Program-made: the position numbers and the translations under genes
The notes under the pieces: generated by a model
Told to the model about the DNA's origin: nothing
The model's database searches: none
The model's input: only the letters and a program-made list of their open reading frames with translations
Part shown: piece after piece, positions 22,531 to 32,399 of the stretch
Position numbering within the stretch: the first letter of the stretch is position 1
Layout of the letters: every line of letters starts with the position of its first letter
From: Athripsodes cinereus
Taxonomy: Eukaryota; Arthropoda; Insecta; Trichoptera; Leptoceridae
DNA: 64,000 nucleotides
Direction of reading: 5' to 3'
NCBI GenBank assembly: GCA_947579605.1
Contig: OX388309.1
Span: 32,904,237 to 32,968,236, forward strand

Positions 22531-23367
22531 ATGAATATAGTTGATTGAATGTTAAGAACATATCAACCAGATCATTTCGGACGTATATATGTTTAGTACA
22601 TTATTTGGACAGCAAGCATTAAATATTTTATGGTAATTTTTATTATTTCTGACAAAGAGACGATTCTTACAGGGATCATTACAGCGGAAGGCCAATGCGA
22701 TCCCAGAAGAAAATCAACAACATCTAGACAACAACACAACAATTACAACACATTCTCAATCTTCCTGATAAACTCCGCATACGTCACGCCAAAAATATCA
22801 ATGTGTCTAGCCAGACCGTTAAATATTTGAATAGCCCTTCCTATTGGCGACTTTGCCAATATGTTAGTTCTACTTTGAGGCTGATAAAAAAATCGTGATG
22901 CCGAGAACGTCCATATGCATCGGGAACATATATGTTAAAATTTTCCAGTATTATTGGATTAAATATGATACCATTGAGCAATTTGAAAAAGTGACGAGCA
23001 CAGAATACATAGTAATGACGGAAGTAAAAATTGTATCTCTGAATAGGAGTAAGTGTGTGCTCGATTCATGCCAATCAAAAGTCCGAACAACAATTTTAAT
23101 GCCCTGATGAACAGTTTATAAAGATTATGCCTAAATAAAAATGTTCGCACATACCTCTTTTTGAATATGAAACAACGTCATGTTAAAATAATATTTTACA
23201 AATATTATGTTTGATCACGTTTAGTATGCTATTTTATCCAAAGTAACAGAAAACAATGCATCATAGAAACTAATAAAACGTACTCACTCAAATGTTTATA
23301 TTGTGGTGTTTTTTTTGTAATTGAAAAAAAATACGTATTAAAAAACAAAATAATAAAAAAGATTCTG
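22531..23367. other. AT-rich, includes short repeat R2
   Basis: 23097-23185 is repeat R2 (listed separately). Otherwise nothing is supportable. Confidence 0.4.
23097..23185 (+). repeat. Short repeat R2, copy 1
   Basis: aatgccct, ctaaataaaaatgttcgc and catacctctttttgaatatg align with 60772-60860. Variants of the attcaaaaagag core also occur near 45950, 46115 and 55225. Confidence 0.6.
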
Positions 23368-23543
23368 ATTAAAATGAATTTAAAAAACACTGTATAATTT
23401 CCAAATTAAATTTATTCACCTCAAACGTTTTCGCCAAGGCTTCTACTTGGCATCATCAGGAGGACTAATTAGTTTAAGTTCATATGTAGTGAGTCTGTTT
23501 TCTATTACTAACTTATACTAGTGGTGGGGGGGAGTTTGAAGGT
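23368..23543 (-). repeat. PLE terminal arm, left (inverted copy)
   Basis: Identical by eye to the reverse complement of 23957-24132. Identity stops at agtttgaaggt, after which the left continues in G-rich coding-end sequence and the right in the endonuclease frame. Confidence 0.85.
23419..23463 (-). ncRNA. Hammerhead-ribozyme-like motif HH2
   Basis: On the minus strand: stem I CCTC (23460-23463) with GAGG (23419-23422). CTGATGA at 23453-23459. One extra T. Stem II GCCAAG/CTTGGC (23446-23451 and 23433-23438) with a 7-base loop. GAA at 23430-23432. Palindromic stem III AACGTT (23424-23429). H17 = T. All core positions are conserved. It is the mirror image of HH3. Confidence 0.65.
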
Positions 23544-24007
23544 GGGGGAGAAAGGGCGGAGTTGAGGGTGTTTGATAAGAGGGAAGGAGATGGGTATATC
23601 AACAAAGGAGATGCATATGGTATTTGGGTATTCACCAAATTGTTCTTGTTTTTATGGATTTCAAGAATCTCCAAGGCATTTAATTTGCTAATCTTAGACT
23701 CGGAGTGCAAGACCTTAGTACCTTGCATGTCAATAGAATGATCATGTTGTATACAATGGTCTGCAATCTCCGAGTATCCGGATAACCCCCTGAATGCCCT
23801 GTTATGTTCCTGAATGCGAGTTTTAATTGCTCTACTTGTTTGGCCTATATACTTTATATTACAATCCTTACAACTAATACAATAAACCCCACTATTATCT
23901 ATATTATCTACCCTATCCTTATGATTAAAAAGTAATCTACTTATGTTATTATTGGTACCTTCAAACTCCCCCCCACCACTAGTATAAGTTAGTAATAGAA
24001 AACAGAC
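23513..24007 (-). pseudogene. Penelope-like GIY-YIG endonuclease domain, 5'-truncated
   Basis: The open frame of about 164 codons runs from an in-frame TGA (24008-24010) down to the stop at 23513. It contains VYCISCKDCNIKYIGQTSR (a GVY...YIG version of GIY-YIG with a CxxC pair before it), then RIQEHNRAFRG, a conserved ADHCIQHDHS block, and ESKISKLNALEILEIHK with the expected late glutamate. This nuclease nicks the target for target-primed reverse transcription. The frame enters from the inverted arm, not from a reverse transcriptase, so the protein is incomplete. The proline/serine-rich end lies in the left arm's boundary. The nuclease part shows no frameshift, which suggests the copy is not very old. 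Confidence 0.85.
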
Positions 24008-24132
24008 TCACTACATATGAACTTAAACTAATTAGTCCTCCTGATGATGCCAAGTAGAAGCCTTGGCGAAAACGTTTGAGGTGAATAAATTTAATTTGGA
24101 AATTATACAGTGTTTTTTAAATTCATTTTAAT
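23957..24132 (+). repeat. PLE terminal arm, right
   Basis: Inverted partner of 23368-23543. Contains HH3. Confidence 0.85.
24037..24081 (+). ncRNA. Hammerhead-ribozyme-like motif HH3
   Basis: Stem I CCTC (24037-24040) with GAGG (24078-24081). CTGATGA 24041-24047. Extra T 24048. Stem II GCCAAG (24049-24054) with CTTGGC (24062-24067). GAA 24068-24070. Stem III palindrome AACGTT (24071-24076). H17 = T (24077). Cleavage, if it occurs, would follow 24077. Confidence 0.65.
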
Positions 24133-24266
24133 TATAATGAATTTCCAAAGTGTTAACACAAAAACATTTGATTTATTAAAAAGATTCTGGTTACTAGGTT
24201 ATAACTATACAAGTTTAGAAGTTTAAATAATAAGAAAAGGTATGGATATAGTCAGTAGCTTTCAAC

Positions 24267-25396
24267 CAGTGGCGTGTCTTCTATACACGCCGAAAATTTG
24301 GACTTTACCTGGGGTTTCCAGGCGTAAAAATGATAATATTACGCACAGTAACAATCCGCGCGCAATCGCGCACTGTGTATGAGTGTGAATTTCATTAATT
24401 AGTTAATGCGATCATCAAGCAACACTCGCTACATGCAAACGAAACGTGCTAGATTATTTTTTGCTTCAATATACATACGTACTTTTGTTTTTTTGCCACT
24501 CATGTCCCTTATTGCTCAGCATTCAACCAATACTCGGTTACGTTTCATGACATGATGCACTAGTTTGAGGAACATTCGATATCACGGGAACAAGGAATGA
24601 ATAGAGTCCCGGCTTTAAGCAATATTTCCGTCCTTCGTCCGATCACAGACAACCTCAACTTTGGGCACTGTTATCTCTTGGAAAGGTGAGCATTATAATA
24701 TTATCATTTAGTAGTAATATAATAAATTTATATAGAATGAAATTTAATACATTTGTTTTTGTTTTATTCATCTGGCAAAGGATTGGTTTTTTACTCTTTT
24801 TCTCTAGTTTTCGAGTGGTCTGTAAAATGCAGGTTCTCGAAAAATTAAGACATTTAACATCTTAAATTCAACGATGAGGTTTGCCACCTATCTTAAATGT
24901 TTTGATTTTTGTAGGCACAAAGAAGACAGTTTGCACGTTTATAGCATGCAGCTGCTGGCTACCCTACTTGTGAGATATTATGCTGTGATGGAAATACCAT
25001 TTTTATTTGTTTTACTTCTAAAGACAACTATTATTTTCATCTTACACACTTTGTATTTCTAAAGGCCATTCACTGGTTTACGAGTGATTTAGATACTTTA
25101 TATTTGATAAATAACTGATTAATACTTATATTTAATTTGCATAGTCTGTAAGTGTTATAAAATAAGTTTGTATACTGGCGGGTGCTATAGTTTAATATTG
25201 CTGCATTGTATAGTTACGTGAATGTGTGTGTGTGTGATATGTAAATGTGTGAAAGGATTGTTGGATTGCATCGAACTATTTGTGATTTTTTTGTATATGT
25301 TTAATGGCCTTGTGCCGTATATGTTATTATAAATAAAAATAATATTAGTTATTGAGGGTGGGCCTATCCAGTAGGAACTCCTTAGACACGCCACTG
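24267..25396. mobile_element. hAT-like non-autonomous transposon, 1130 bp
   Basis: Inverted ends CAGTGGCGTGTCT (24267-24279) and AGACACGCCACTG (25384-25396). The flanking 8-mers ctttcaac and ctcctcac match at 5 of 8 positions and both fit an nTnnnnAn pattern, so they may be a decayed 8-bp target duplication. There is no transposase frame. A copy of the (TAG)n family lies inside. Confidence 0.65.
24785..24992 (+). repeat. (TAG)n-family short retroposon, copy 5
   Basis: tagttttcgagtggtctgta, gcaggttctcg, attaagacatttaacatctt, acgatgaggtttgccacc, then gctggctaccctacttgtga and tgctgtgatgg. The TAG run has been lost. Nested in the hAT-like element. Confidence 0.65.
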
Positions 25397-26744
25397 CTCC
25401 TCACAGGTATATAGGTATGTAGATACATGTTACATTTATTATCATACTAGGATTATCTGATATACAGCGAGGCTTACACCGATATGGAACCTCTCTGATT
25501 GTTGGTACAGCAATTAAAATAACCACACTGAAAACTAGGAGATTAAGAAGATTAGGGTACAATTAGTAAAACACCTACGTACAATGGAAATGTTCCTAAA
25601 TACCTACCAAAGAATCAGTGACGGAACAAGACTTTTTGTATAGGTCATGTTTTCTTTGATACAAGGAGGTAGGAAATGTACCTATTTCTTCTACCACTTC
25701 AATCGCAATTATACCGCAAGTGGAGTACATGTTATAAACATGTAAGCTGTTCTCTTTGAGCCAGCAAAAAATTAAGACATTTTGGATGGGTGGCGAGCCT
25801 CATCGCTGAATTTCAAATGTCTTTATTTTCCGAACACCTGCCTTTTACAAGACACTCGAAACTTACGGAAAAGAATGGGAGATTTAATTATTTCAACTTT
25901 CAAAATTTAGTTTTAGAGTTGCCAAATTAAACCGCATAATTTTCCAATTATTTCACTCGTATTAAAAATTTGACAGGTTTACGAATACAGGATACTCGTA
26001 ATTCACGATGCCATCAATTTTGATTCTTTTAATATTTGTAGGATTTTTAAACTCCAAAAAAATGTAACGGGGGGGGGGATAGAAATGCTGGTCCCGGATT
26101 TCCAAATCCTTTTTTATCTACTGTAAATTAGTAACAAAATTGTTACAGTCGTGCATGTGTTTATTGTAAGCATGCAGTGTTTTTTTGCATGTTTTAGAAA
26201 TACGACGCCATGGACATTTATTTTAAATTCGAAAACGTTGAAAACCCAATTAATATTGTCTACCTTCTTGGACTGAACTCTCAACAAGTTAATGACCTTA
26301 TTTTTGAATGTGATCAAAAAATATAAATATTTTTCGTTCTTTCATAACATCCAACGGGATAAGCCGCCATAACAAAAAAGTACGCCACTGCTACGAGTAC
26401 ATCTACTTACCTAACTATGTAGATATGTTATATATTCCAGTTTTATTATTATTATTATAAGTAGTATTAAGGTACTGTTACGCAATTTTCACATTCCGAA
26501 AATTGGATCGCATACCTACCAAATAAATATTTAAGCTTTTTGTAATCGCATAAATTAATTAGTTTGAGAGGTGTCATAGCTTCACATTATGTATATTGCA
26601 TTTAAATTTCAATTTTACTTTTACAAAACTAAGCTTTTTTACCTTAAAATATTTATCAAAGATTTTAAAACAAAGATAATGAAGTATGATCGAATATACT
26701 TAAGTAGTAATACAATGTAAAAAGGTTTAAACGCCGTTTAATGT
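25397..26744. other. Mostly unassigned; includes a (TAG)n copy and a poly-G repeat fragment
   Basis: aacgggggggggggataga at about 26066-26085 matches the poly-C/poly-G repeat R3 seen at 34935-34975 and 39361. tacgccactg at 26382-26391 is a hAT-type end with no partner that I could find. Confidence 0.45.
25695..25885 (-). repeat. (TAG)n-family short retroposon, copy 6
   Basis: Minus-strand order: ccattcttttccgtaagttt, tcgagtgtcttgta, ggcaggtgttcg, aaataaagacattt, then gcgatgaggctcgccaccca, then a degraded 3' end. Confidence 0.6.
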
Positions 26745-27166
26745 GTTTATTTATTTATTTTACATGTTACACAACAGATGAAAGACATATAAATATAAAC
26801 ATGTATGCGACAAAAACATTCCAATAGTCTTACATCCAAACAGTGCACACTTCAGCAATAATACACAAAACAATTATAGAAAATCTTACACACAATACAT
26901 CCATTCACCCAATTTCGCACACATTATACATTCATTCGCACAAACACATTCACACTTCCAAAATATATAATATAACAATACAATAAAAACTCTAAAAATA
27001 AGAAAAATCAAAATTTTAAAAACAGACTAAAAATAAAAACTATCCCAAACACTTCACATCTTATCAAACAAATACATTTATTAAATCTCTCGACTCTCCT
27101 TTCTCACAAACCTGACGTAATAAATTGGCACTTTAAAAAGGGGATTGGGAAAGGGGAGAGGGGTAT

Positions 27167-27590
27167 TCAGCTCACCTCCGAGACAGGCCCAGGACCAAAA
27201 ACGTGATGACCGATTAGTCGCTTAAATCCATGGTTCGATGTACCAGCCATGTCGCACTGTGAAAAGTTCTTATTATAAGCATCGCACATTCTATAAACAG
27301 GGTTTCTTGAGCCTGTAATCGTTTTTGTTTTTTTAATGTAGAACGGAAAACAAGATCTTGTTAAAGTAGGCATTCTCAAATTAATCTAAAATATTAGGCA
27401 CATCGTATTCGGACAAGCATATTTTTCTCAGGTTGCATGCATCCAGCAAAACTCTTCTTAATTCCAATTTAGGCAAATCTTTAATAATTACAGGATAATG
27501 CAATCTCTTCCTAACCAAACGAATGAATTTAGACTGAGTTCTCTCAACTTGATCGATATATTTTTTAAAATGTGGATTCCATACATCGGA
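27167..27590 (-). pseudogene. LINE C-terminal part downstream of the MITE
   Basis: Reads VWNPHFKKYIDQVERTQSKF and then KLELRRVLLDACNLRKI. After stops and frame changes come residues like NPVYRMCDAYNKNFSQCDM, which resemble the end of such LINE proteins. At least two frameshifts or stops are present. Confidence 0.65.
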
Positions 27591-27801
27591 ACAGAGGCCT
27601 GAGTCAACAACAGACTATCGCGTCACGTTCCCGCTCCGCTAGCGTTCGGGTGCAGACGATGGTGCGCCAAAGTGTTAATTTTCGTAACTATTGTGTATCT
27701 TAGCAACGAAATTGACACTTGCTTGCAACATCGTCTGCACCCGAACGCTAACGGAGCGGGAACGTGAGACGAAAGTGTGTTGTTGACTCAGGCCTCTGTA
27801 C
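27589..27801. mobile_element. Palindromic MITE inside the LINE
   Basis: The ends agaggcctgagtcaacaaca and its reverse complement (tgttgttgactcaggcctct) enclose a near-complete palindrome. The inner arms include cgttcccgctccgctagcgt and gtgcagacgatg, with their complements on the right. It is GC-rich relative to its surroundings and about 210 bp long. The LINE frame joins across it at Y/S (EY...SDVW), which fixes the insertion point to within a few bases. I could not settle the target duplication. Confidence 0.75.
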
Positions 27802-28133
27802 TCCAGCTTGGAGCGAATCAACGACAAGTACAAGTACAAATACGATTCATATAACCTAAATGACTTTGTAGATCCCAAAATAAATCCCAGTATTTTATTG
27901 CTCTCTTCGGTAATTTTGTTCACGTGATCATCAAAGTGAAGCTCAGAATCAAACACCACACCTAAATCTCTAATCTTATGTACTTCTTTTAAATCATGAT
28001 TATGGATATTGTAAGTATATCGAATTTTGTTTCTATTTTTGGTAAAAGAAATCAGATTACACTTCTCCAGATTCAAGTGCAAGTTATTTCTGTTACAGTA
28101 CTCGTGTAGTCTTCCCAAGTCCTCGTTGAGCAT
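27675..28133 (-). pseudogene. LINE reverse-transcriptase thumb region, broken by MITE
   Basis: The frame reads LHLNLEKCNLISFTKNRNKI, then a HKIRDLGVVFDSELHFDDHV block, and YLSLIRSKLEY, typical of the region after YADD in CR1/Jockey-type reverse transcriptases. The last 40 codons (after EY) come from the palindromic MITE. The true continuation SDVWNPHFKKYIDQVERTQ resumes beyond it at about 27588. The catalytic domain itself is absent. Confidence 0.8.
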
Positions 28134-28140
28134 TTCACAG

Positions 28141-28275
28141 TCAAATTTTCAAGGACTTCCTTGTGTAAAGAAAGAGAAATCGACGCGCATTATGAGAAAT
28201 TGTATAAATGTTGAAGAAGCGAAAGAAGTATATAAGGATAGGTCTGCCTCACATGAGATGCGGCGTTAGAGTATT
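28141..28275 (+). repeat. LINE tail ('GHVERM' family)
   Basis: agaaatcgacgcgcattatg, tgttgaagaagcgaaagaag and aaggatagg give residues like RNCINVEEAKEVYKDRS, the C-terminal end of this LINE protein. It ends near catgagatgcggcg. The usual ctctctgcctacccc word is partly deleted. Confidence 0.7.
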
Positions 28276-28359
28276 GATAAGAACGTTAAAAAAAATTAAA
28301 AGTCCTCGTATAACAGTATCATCCTGATATTGTAAGACATATCCTTGTTTATTAATCAA

Positions 28360-28500
28360 CTACTTCCACGGTGGCTTTATTAATCGCGAACCGGCTTTCA
28401 AGAGCTTTTGCTCTAATCATTATGCTAACCTTAAGTGCAGATAGCTTTACGGAAGCTCTTGAAAACCACCTCGCAATTAATAAAGTCACTTTGAAAATAC
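28360..28500. repeat. Inverted repeat with degenerate hammerhead-like arms
   Basis: ggtggctttattaatcgcga at 28371 and cgcaattaataaagtcactt at 28471 are inverted counterparts, as are agagctttt... and aagctcttgaaa. The minus-strand left arm reads GAGC...GCTC, TT, GAAA, GCCGGTTC, as in a hammerhead, but CTGATGA is replaced by ATAATGA. The same terminal sequence appears at 47755-47815. Confidence 0.55.
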
Positions 28501-28504
28501 TATG

Positions 28505-28790
28505 TCATCATCATCATCATCTCTGTTGGTCCCTCAATCCTGAGGATCGTGATCATCATGCCTCGTTCTGTAAACCATCTGTCTCCATGTTGTGCGATCC
28601 TCCGCCATGTGTAAGGCCCCGAGCTCTGTGTGGCCTCCTTAATTTGGTAGCTCCATCTTATTGGCACTCTGCCCCTTCCCCTCCTCCCTTCTACAACCCC
28701 AGTCATAATTATTTTTTCCAGGTTGTCATGCTCTCTTCTTGCAATGTGCCCGAAATATCGCGAAGCGCTATTTTACTATGTATATAAGTG
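28505..28790 (-). pseudogene. LINE C-terminal fragment with (ATG)n tail
   Basis: Minus strand reads RYFGHIARREHDNLEKIIM, TGVVEGRRGRGRVPIRWS, then DRWFTERGM, the usual C-terminus of a LINE protein with a glycine/arginine-rich region. It ends in (GAT)n at 28505-28520. No stop or shift is obvious over about 90 codons. This is a different family from the other fragments. Confidence 0.75.
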
Positions 28791-28945
28791 AAAAATATAT
28801 TCATAATACTTTAATACAATGCGATAAGGCGAATCAAAAATCGGACAAAAAATAATAGTGGACCTAATAGTAAACCAAAAACTAAATTTTGTAATTTATG
28901 CTGTCCCAGTCTGATTTGTGTTGAATGAATTAGAAAATCTTAACA

Positions 28946-29160
28946 GCAGGGTTACTCTTGACACAATCTAAATACGATCTTAATCTTGTCTTGATTTGAA
29001 TCGTACGACGTGCGAAGTGATTCTAGTCAAAAACCGCATGCATACGAATCTTACGGCAAAGGTAGCGCCCTATTTTTGGCGATAGTTCCTCCACGCGTCG
29101 TATGATTAAGATCAACACAAGATTAAGACCGTATTAAGGTTGTGTCAAGAGTAACCCTGC
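28946..29160. mobile_element. MITE, about 215 bp, 20-bp TIRs
   Basis: GCAGGGTTACTCTTGACACA and its reverse complement form the ends. The subterminal parts (acgatcttaatcttgt and acaagattaagaccgt) also pair. The middle holds ggtagcgccctatttttggcg. Ends starting CAGGG suggest hAT, but no clear 8-bp target duplication is visible. Confidence 0.75.
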
Positions 29161-29984
29161 AGTGCCAATTAGTCAAACATTACATTCTTACGTTTGGTTT
29201 GTTATTTTTACTCAGTGATATTGCGAGAGGAAATTTGTAGAGCATGCGAAATAATTGTATCATCATGTGAAAAAGGCTTTGAATGTTATCTTTGTATGTT
29301 ACACGAGGTATCCTTTACATCACAGATCATCTTTTTCTCAGAACAAAGGTTTTACTAATAAATATTTACATACTATTACAATATAGCGACGGCAGAAGGT
29401 TAAGTTGGTTGTTTGTCTGTTTGCCGATGTATAAATTATATAAATGCTAATGTCTTGAACAAATCAAGTCAAATCAGACACATAAATAATAGCCAGTTCG
29501 TTACAATAAGAAGTTGTTCTTCAGATTGGTTGTAATTTGATCCACATCTATAAATTGTGTAACAATCTAACAACTTCTCTCTTTGAAGAGGGTTTCTCAA
29601 ACAAAAACTATTCAGTTGTTAACTGTATTGATATTATTATCAAGATTAATAGAATTATTGTAAATTTACGACCTTGAAGATATGTATAAATATAACTTTG
29701 AATTCTGCTTCAAGAATTTTCAGTTATAAATAATAATAAAATTGTTTCTGGGTAATTCAATATGTAATTTTTCTAATTGCATTTTTTTTAGTTTTTTTTT
29801 GGCAACTCATAAAATGGTGCACATATTTGATGTTATATTATTATGTAAGGCTATGTGGATTTCAAGATATAAACTAATTTATTATTGAATAGATACCTAC
29901 ATTATATTATGGAAAAAAAATATTTTTGTTTTGAAATTAAATAAAATTTATCCTGTGGAGTCTCCGATAGTGAATAGGTTTCCA
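29161..29984. other. AT-rich, unassigned
   Basis: No gene or repeat recognised. Confidence 0.4.
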
Positions 29985-30182
29985 AATTTTTAGTTTTTTG
30001 AGTGTAAAACGCAGATATTCGTAAAACGCTAGGTACGTTTACGAACTTCATTTCAGTGATGAGGTATGCCAATCATCCTGGATGTCTAAACTTCTATTGG
30101 CATGGTAACTTACATGGGCTTGATCCGCTGGCTACCCCACTTGTGCGTTATGCCGTGTTGGTATAGTAGTAGTAGTAGTTAT
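29985..30182 (+). repeat. (TAG)n-family short retroposon, copy 7
   Basis: gagtgtaaaacgcagatatt, agtgatgaggtatgcc, gctggctaccccacttgtgc and tgccgtgttggtatagtagt followed by TAG repeats. Confidence 0.65.
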
Positions 30183-30607
30183 AATTTTAAACATTAAAAC
30201 AATAAATGAGAAAACATAATAATTAAAACCTTACACATTTCCTTCATTCATCTTAATGACCTTTATAATTTCACTGGCATTCTCCAGTTAGAGTTTTTTC
30301 CTTAATTCTTATAGAAAGTTGAGATAATGAGATAATAAATTTTATTAAATTACCTCGTACTCCAACTTTCTCTCTTCCTTATTAAATTTCTACATCTGCT
30401 CTCGAACAATAATAATATTCAGCATCTAATTTATTCTTCTTATTAATATTATCAACCGAATTCCACCAAATCCATGTGAAATATCCGATATTAAAGTTGG
30501 TATATTTTTAAGTCTGTAGAAAAATATTTAGAAGTACCTAGTTTATGATAGATCCGATTCTATCTACCGACACTTGGAAGATTTCAGCATACGGTAACCA
30601 TACTAAG

Positions 30608-30900
30608 TATTTATTTATTTATTAACAAGGTAAACAGCTAAATAGCCTTTACAGTAGAATAACTTAAAAAAAAACAACATACGAAACAAACACAATCAAC
30701 ACATTATAACATAAGATTTATGTTCTAATTTTATAATGACAGATGCTTGCTCAACATCTTCATAAATTGTTTTAATTAAACTTGATGTGTACTTCTTGTT
30801 GATCGCCAACAGGACTCCTCCACCTCTTTTTTTACTACATAAATATCCCAGAACAATAAAAAAAATAAGTATCTCAGAACAATACCTACACATAAACTGT
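30608..30900 (-). pseudogene. LINE fragment: endonuclease piece joined to a 3'-end-like tail
   Basis: Minus strand codes CSKKRGGGVLLAINKKYTSS, the block of an apurinic-type endonuclease also seen as LGGGVLIAVKSNL in the element at 55534-58320. Within about 100 bases it passes into AT-rich sequence ending in (AAAT)n (30608-30620). A complete element would have several kilobases between these parts, so this copy has a large internal deletion. Confidence 0.6.
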
Positions 30901-31204
30901 CATTAGATTTTATGATAAGAGAGAATATCAGAGCCTTCGGCATGTCACCCAGTGGCTTAATTGTACATACAACACCTCGCGAATTGAATGGGTTGCGGAA
31001 TCAAGACCCTTATGGGGCACCACTGAATAAGTTTATTTAGCCTTATATGATTCTTGTGTTAAATTTACATAATAACCTCGTGCAATGGTTAATTGTAAAA
31101 ATAATATCTATAAACTAATCTAAGTATTTGAAATATTGATATACGAAATTGAAGATTTGTGAACGAGATGTACGTCCAAATACTTCAAGTAGTATATTAA
31201 TTTT

Positions 31205-31384
31205 GAAATAAATAAAACAAGTGTTTTATTCTACTATTGATTTAATTTATGAGAGAGACGTCTTTCGTCTTATGAGGACATTGTCAATCGTCAATAGTAG
31301 ATTGACAATGTCCTCATAAGACGAAAGACGTCTCTCTCATAAATTAAATCAATAGTAGAATAAAACACTTGTTTTATTTATTTC
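31205..31384. repeat. Perfect 84-bp inverted repeat (Penelope-terminus-like palindrome)
   Basis: Arms 31205-31288 and 31301-31384 are exact reverse complements around a 12-base spacer. The right arm contains GAAAGACGTCTC, that is GAA plus palindrome AGACGTCT plus C, the 3' half of a hammerhead. The position of CTGATGA reads CTCATAA. A related sequence is at 46800-46870. Confidence 0.85.
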
Positions 31385-32240
31385 GATATGGAATTCTACT
31401 ACCTAAACACCGACACAGTGAATATATTAATTTTAGTAATTTTTTTGTAATAAATAGTGAAAAACTAGCTGTGTTTATTAATATTGATATTTATATTGAT
31501 TTTAGTTGGTCAAAATAGCAATAAGTACTTATTTTTCTGATGTCCTAAAAAATTCATAAAAAATGATCCTTAAATATTGTGGATAGATGTGATTCAAATT
31601 TGCTGAACCTTTCTGAATGAAAAAAAAATGTTATCACTCTTTACTGCATGAGTAACCCTTAAATTTCTTGTTCAACGAGAACCGTTCTACCCCTCACCAC
31701 ACGACATTGACAATTGCTACGAAAAGGTCTCTATTCTGCGTAACTCGGAATATCTCTCCATCTATCATATTCCAATCCAATTTGCAATCCAAAACTGCAT
31801 TCTGCTCACTCCCCGTTAATCAATTCTGTTTTTTATCATAAGATGAATTAAGCTATATTTTTGCCTCTGTAAATTGTGGTTATCTTTTCCTATTCACATT
31901 ATAAACTAATATGGTGAAACTTTGTCCTTTTTATCAAGCAGAAATACAATCAAACAAGTTAAACAAAAAGTAACTTACATAAATTTTCTGCCACAATTTC
32001 ATTGCGTTTATATTTGTTCTAAATTTCAAGGCATATAATAAAATGAAATCGTCATGTGAAAAACACATTACTTTTGTCTAACGACCATGTTTGTCCATAT
32101 ACAAACTGGTAATTAAATGTCCATATATTGTTGTGTTATGTAATGTTAAACGACAGAACGATTAAAATAATCGTATCATAAAATGTGGGGAAATCCACAC
32201 GCAATAAATTATTTTACACCATCATCCTCATTACACCATA
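31385..32240. other. AT-rich, unassigned
   Basis: No gene or repeat recognised. Confidence 0.4.
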
Positions 32241-32243
32241 ATT

Positions 32244-32350
32244 TTCCTTATAGGACATTTTGAATGTTTTTAGTATTCTAAAAACATTCAAAATATCTCA
32301 AAACTGTTATATTGTTAATCCTTCTAAAATAAATGATATTCCTTATAGGA
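32244..32350. repeat. Hairpin flanked by a 12-bp direct repeat
   Basis: ttccttatagga occurs at about 32245-32256 and 32339-32350. Between them is a hairpin attttgaatgttttta / taaaaacattcaaaat. This looks like a tiny insertion with its target duplication, but it is too short to name. Confidence 0.5.
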
Positions 32351-32399
32351 ACTGAGAGAGGAAACAATATGATTTTGAGTCCACAACAATATGACCTCT

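Larger units (their letters stand above)
23368..24132 (-). mobile_element. Penelope-like element remnant with inverted hammerhead-bearing arms
   Basis: Arms 23368-23543 and 23957-24132 are 176-bp inverted copies, perfect in my comparison. Each has a complete hammerhead-like motif. Between and partly into the right arm is a GIY-YIG endonuclease reading frame on the minus strand. Penelope-like elements (PLEs) encode a reverse transcriptase followed by a GIY-YIG endonuclease, often end in inverted or tandem pLTRs, and can carry hammerhead motifs. Here the reverse transcriptase is missing, so the element is a 5'-truncated copy capped by an inverted terminus. Confidence 0.85.
26745..28137 (-). mobile_element. 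5'-truncated LINE, split by a palindromic MITE
   Basis: The 3' end is an A-rich (AAAT)n tail at about 26745-26760. The coding part reads from 28133 downward, is interrupted at about 27800-27589 by the MITE, and continues to about 27167 with frameshifts. It belongs to the CR1/Jockey-type side of the LINE tree by resemblance to the element at 55534-58320. The 5' truncation joins another LINE tail at 28141. Confidence 0.8.

Noticed and set aside
26382..26391. tacgccactg as the right end of another hAT element
   Set aside because: I found no matching left end within a reasonable distance.
28371..28787. A 138-codon plus-strand open frame
   Set aside because: It is the antisense shadow of a LINE fragment and of an inverted terminal repeat.
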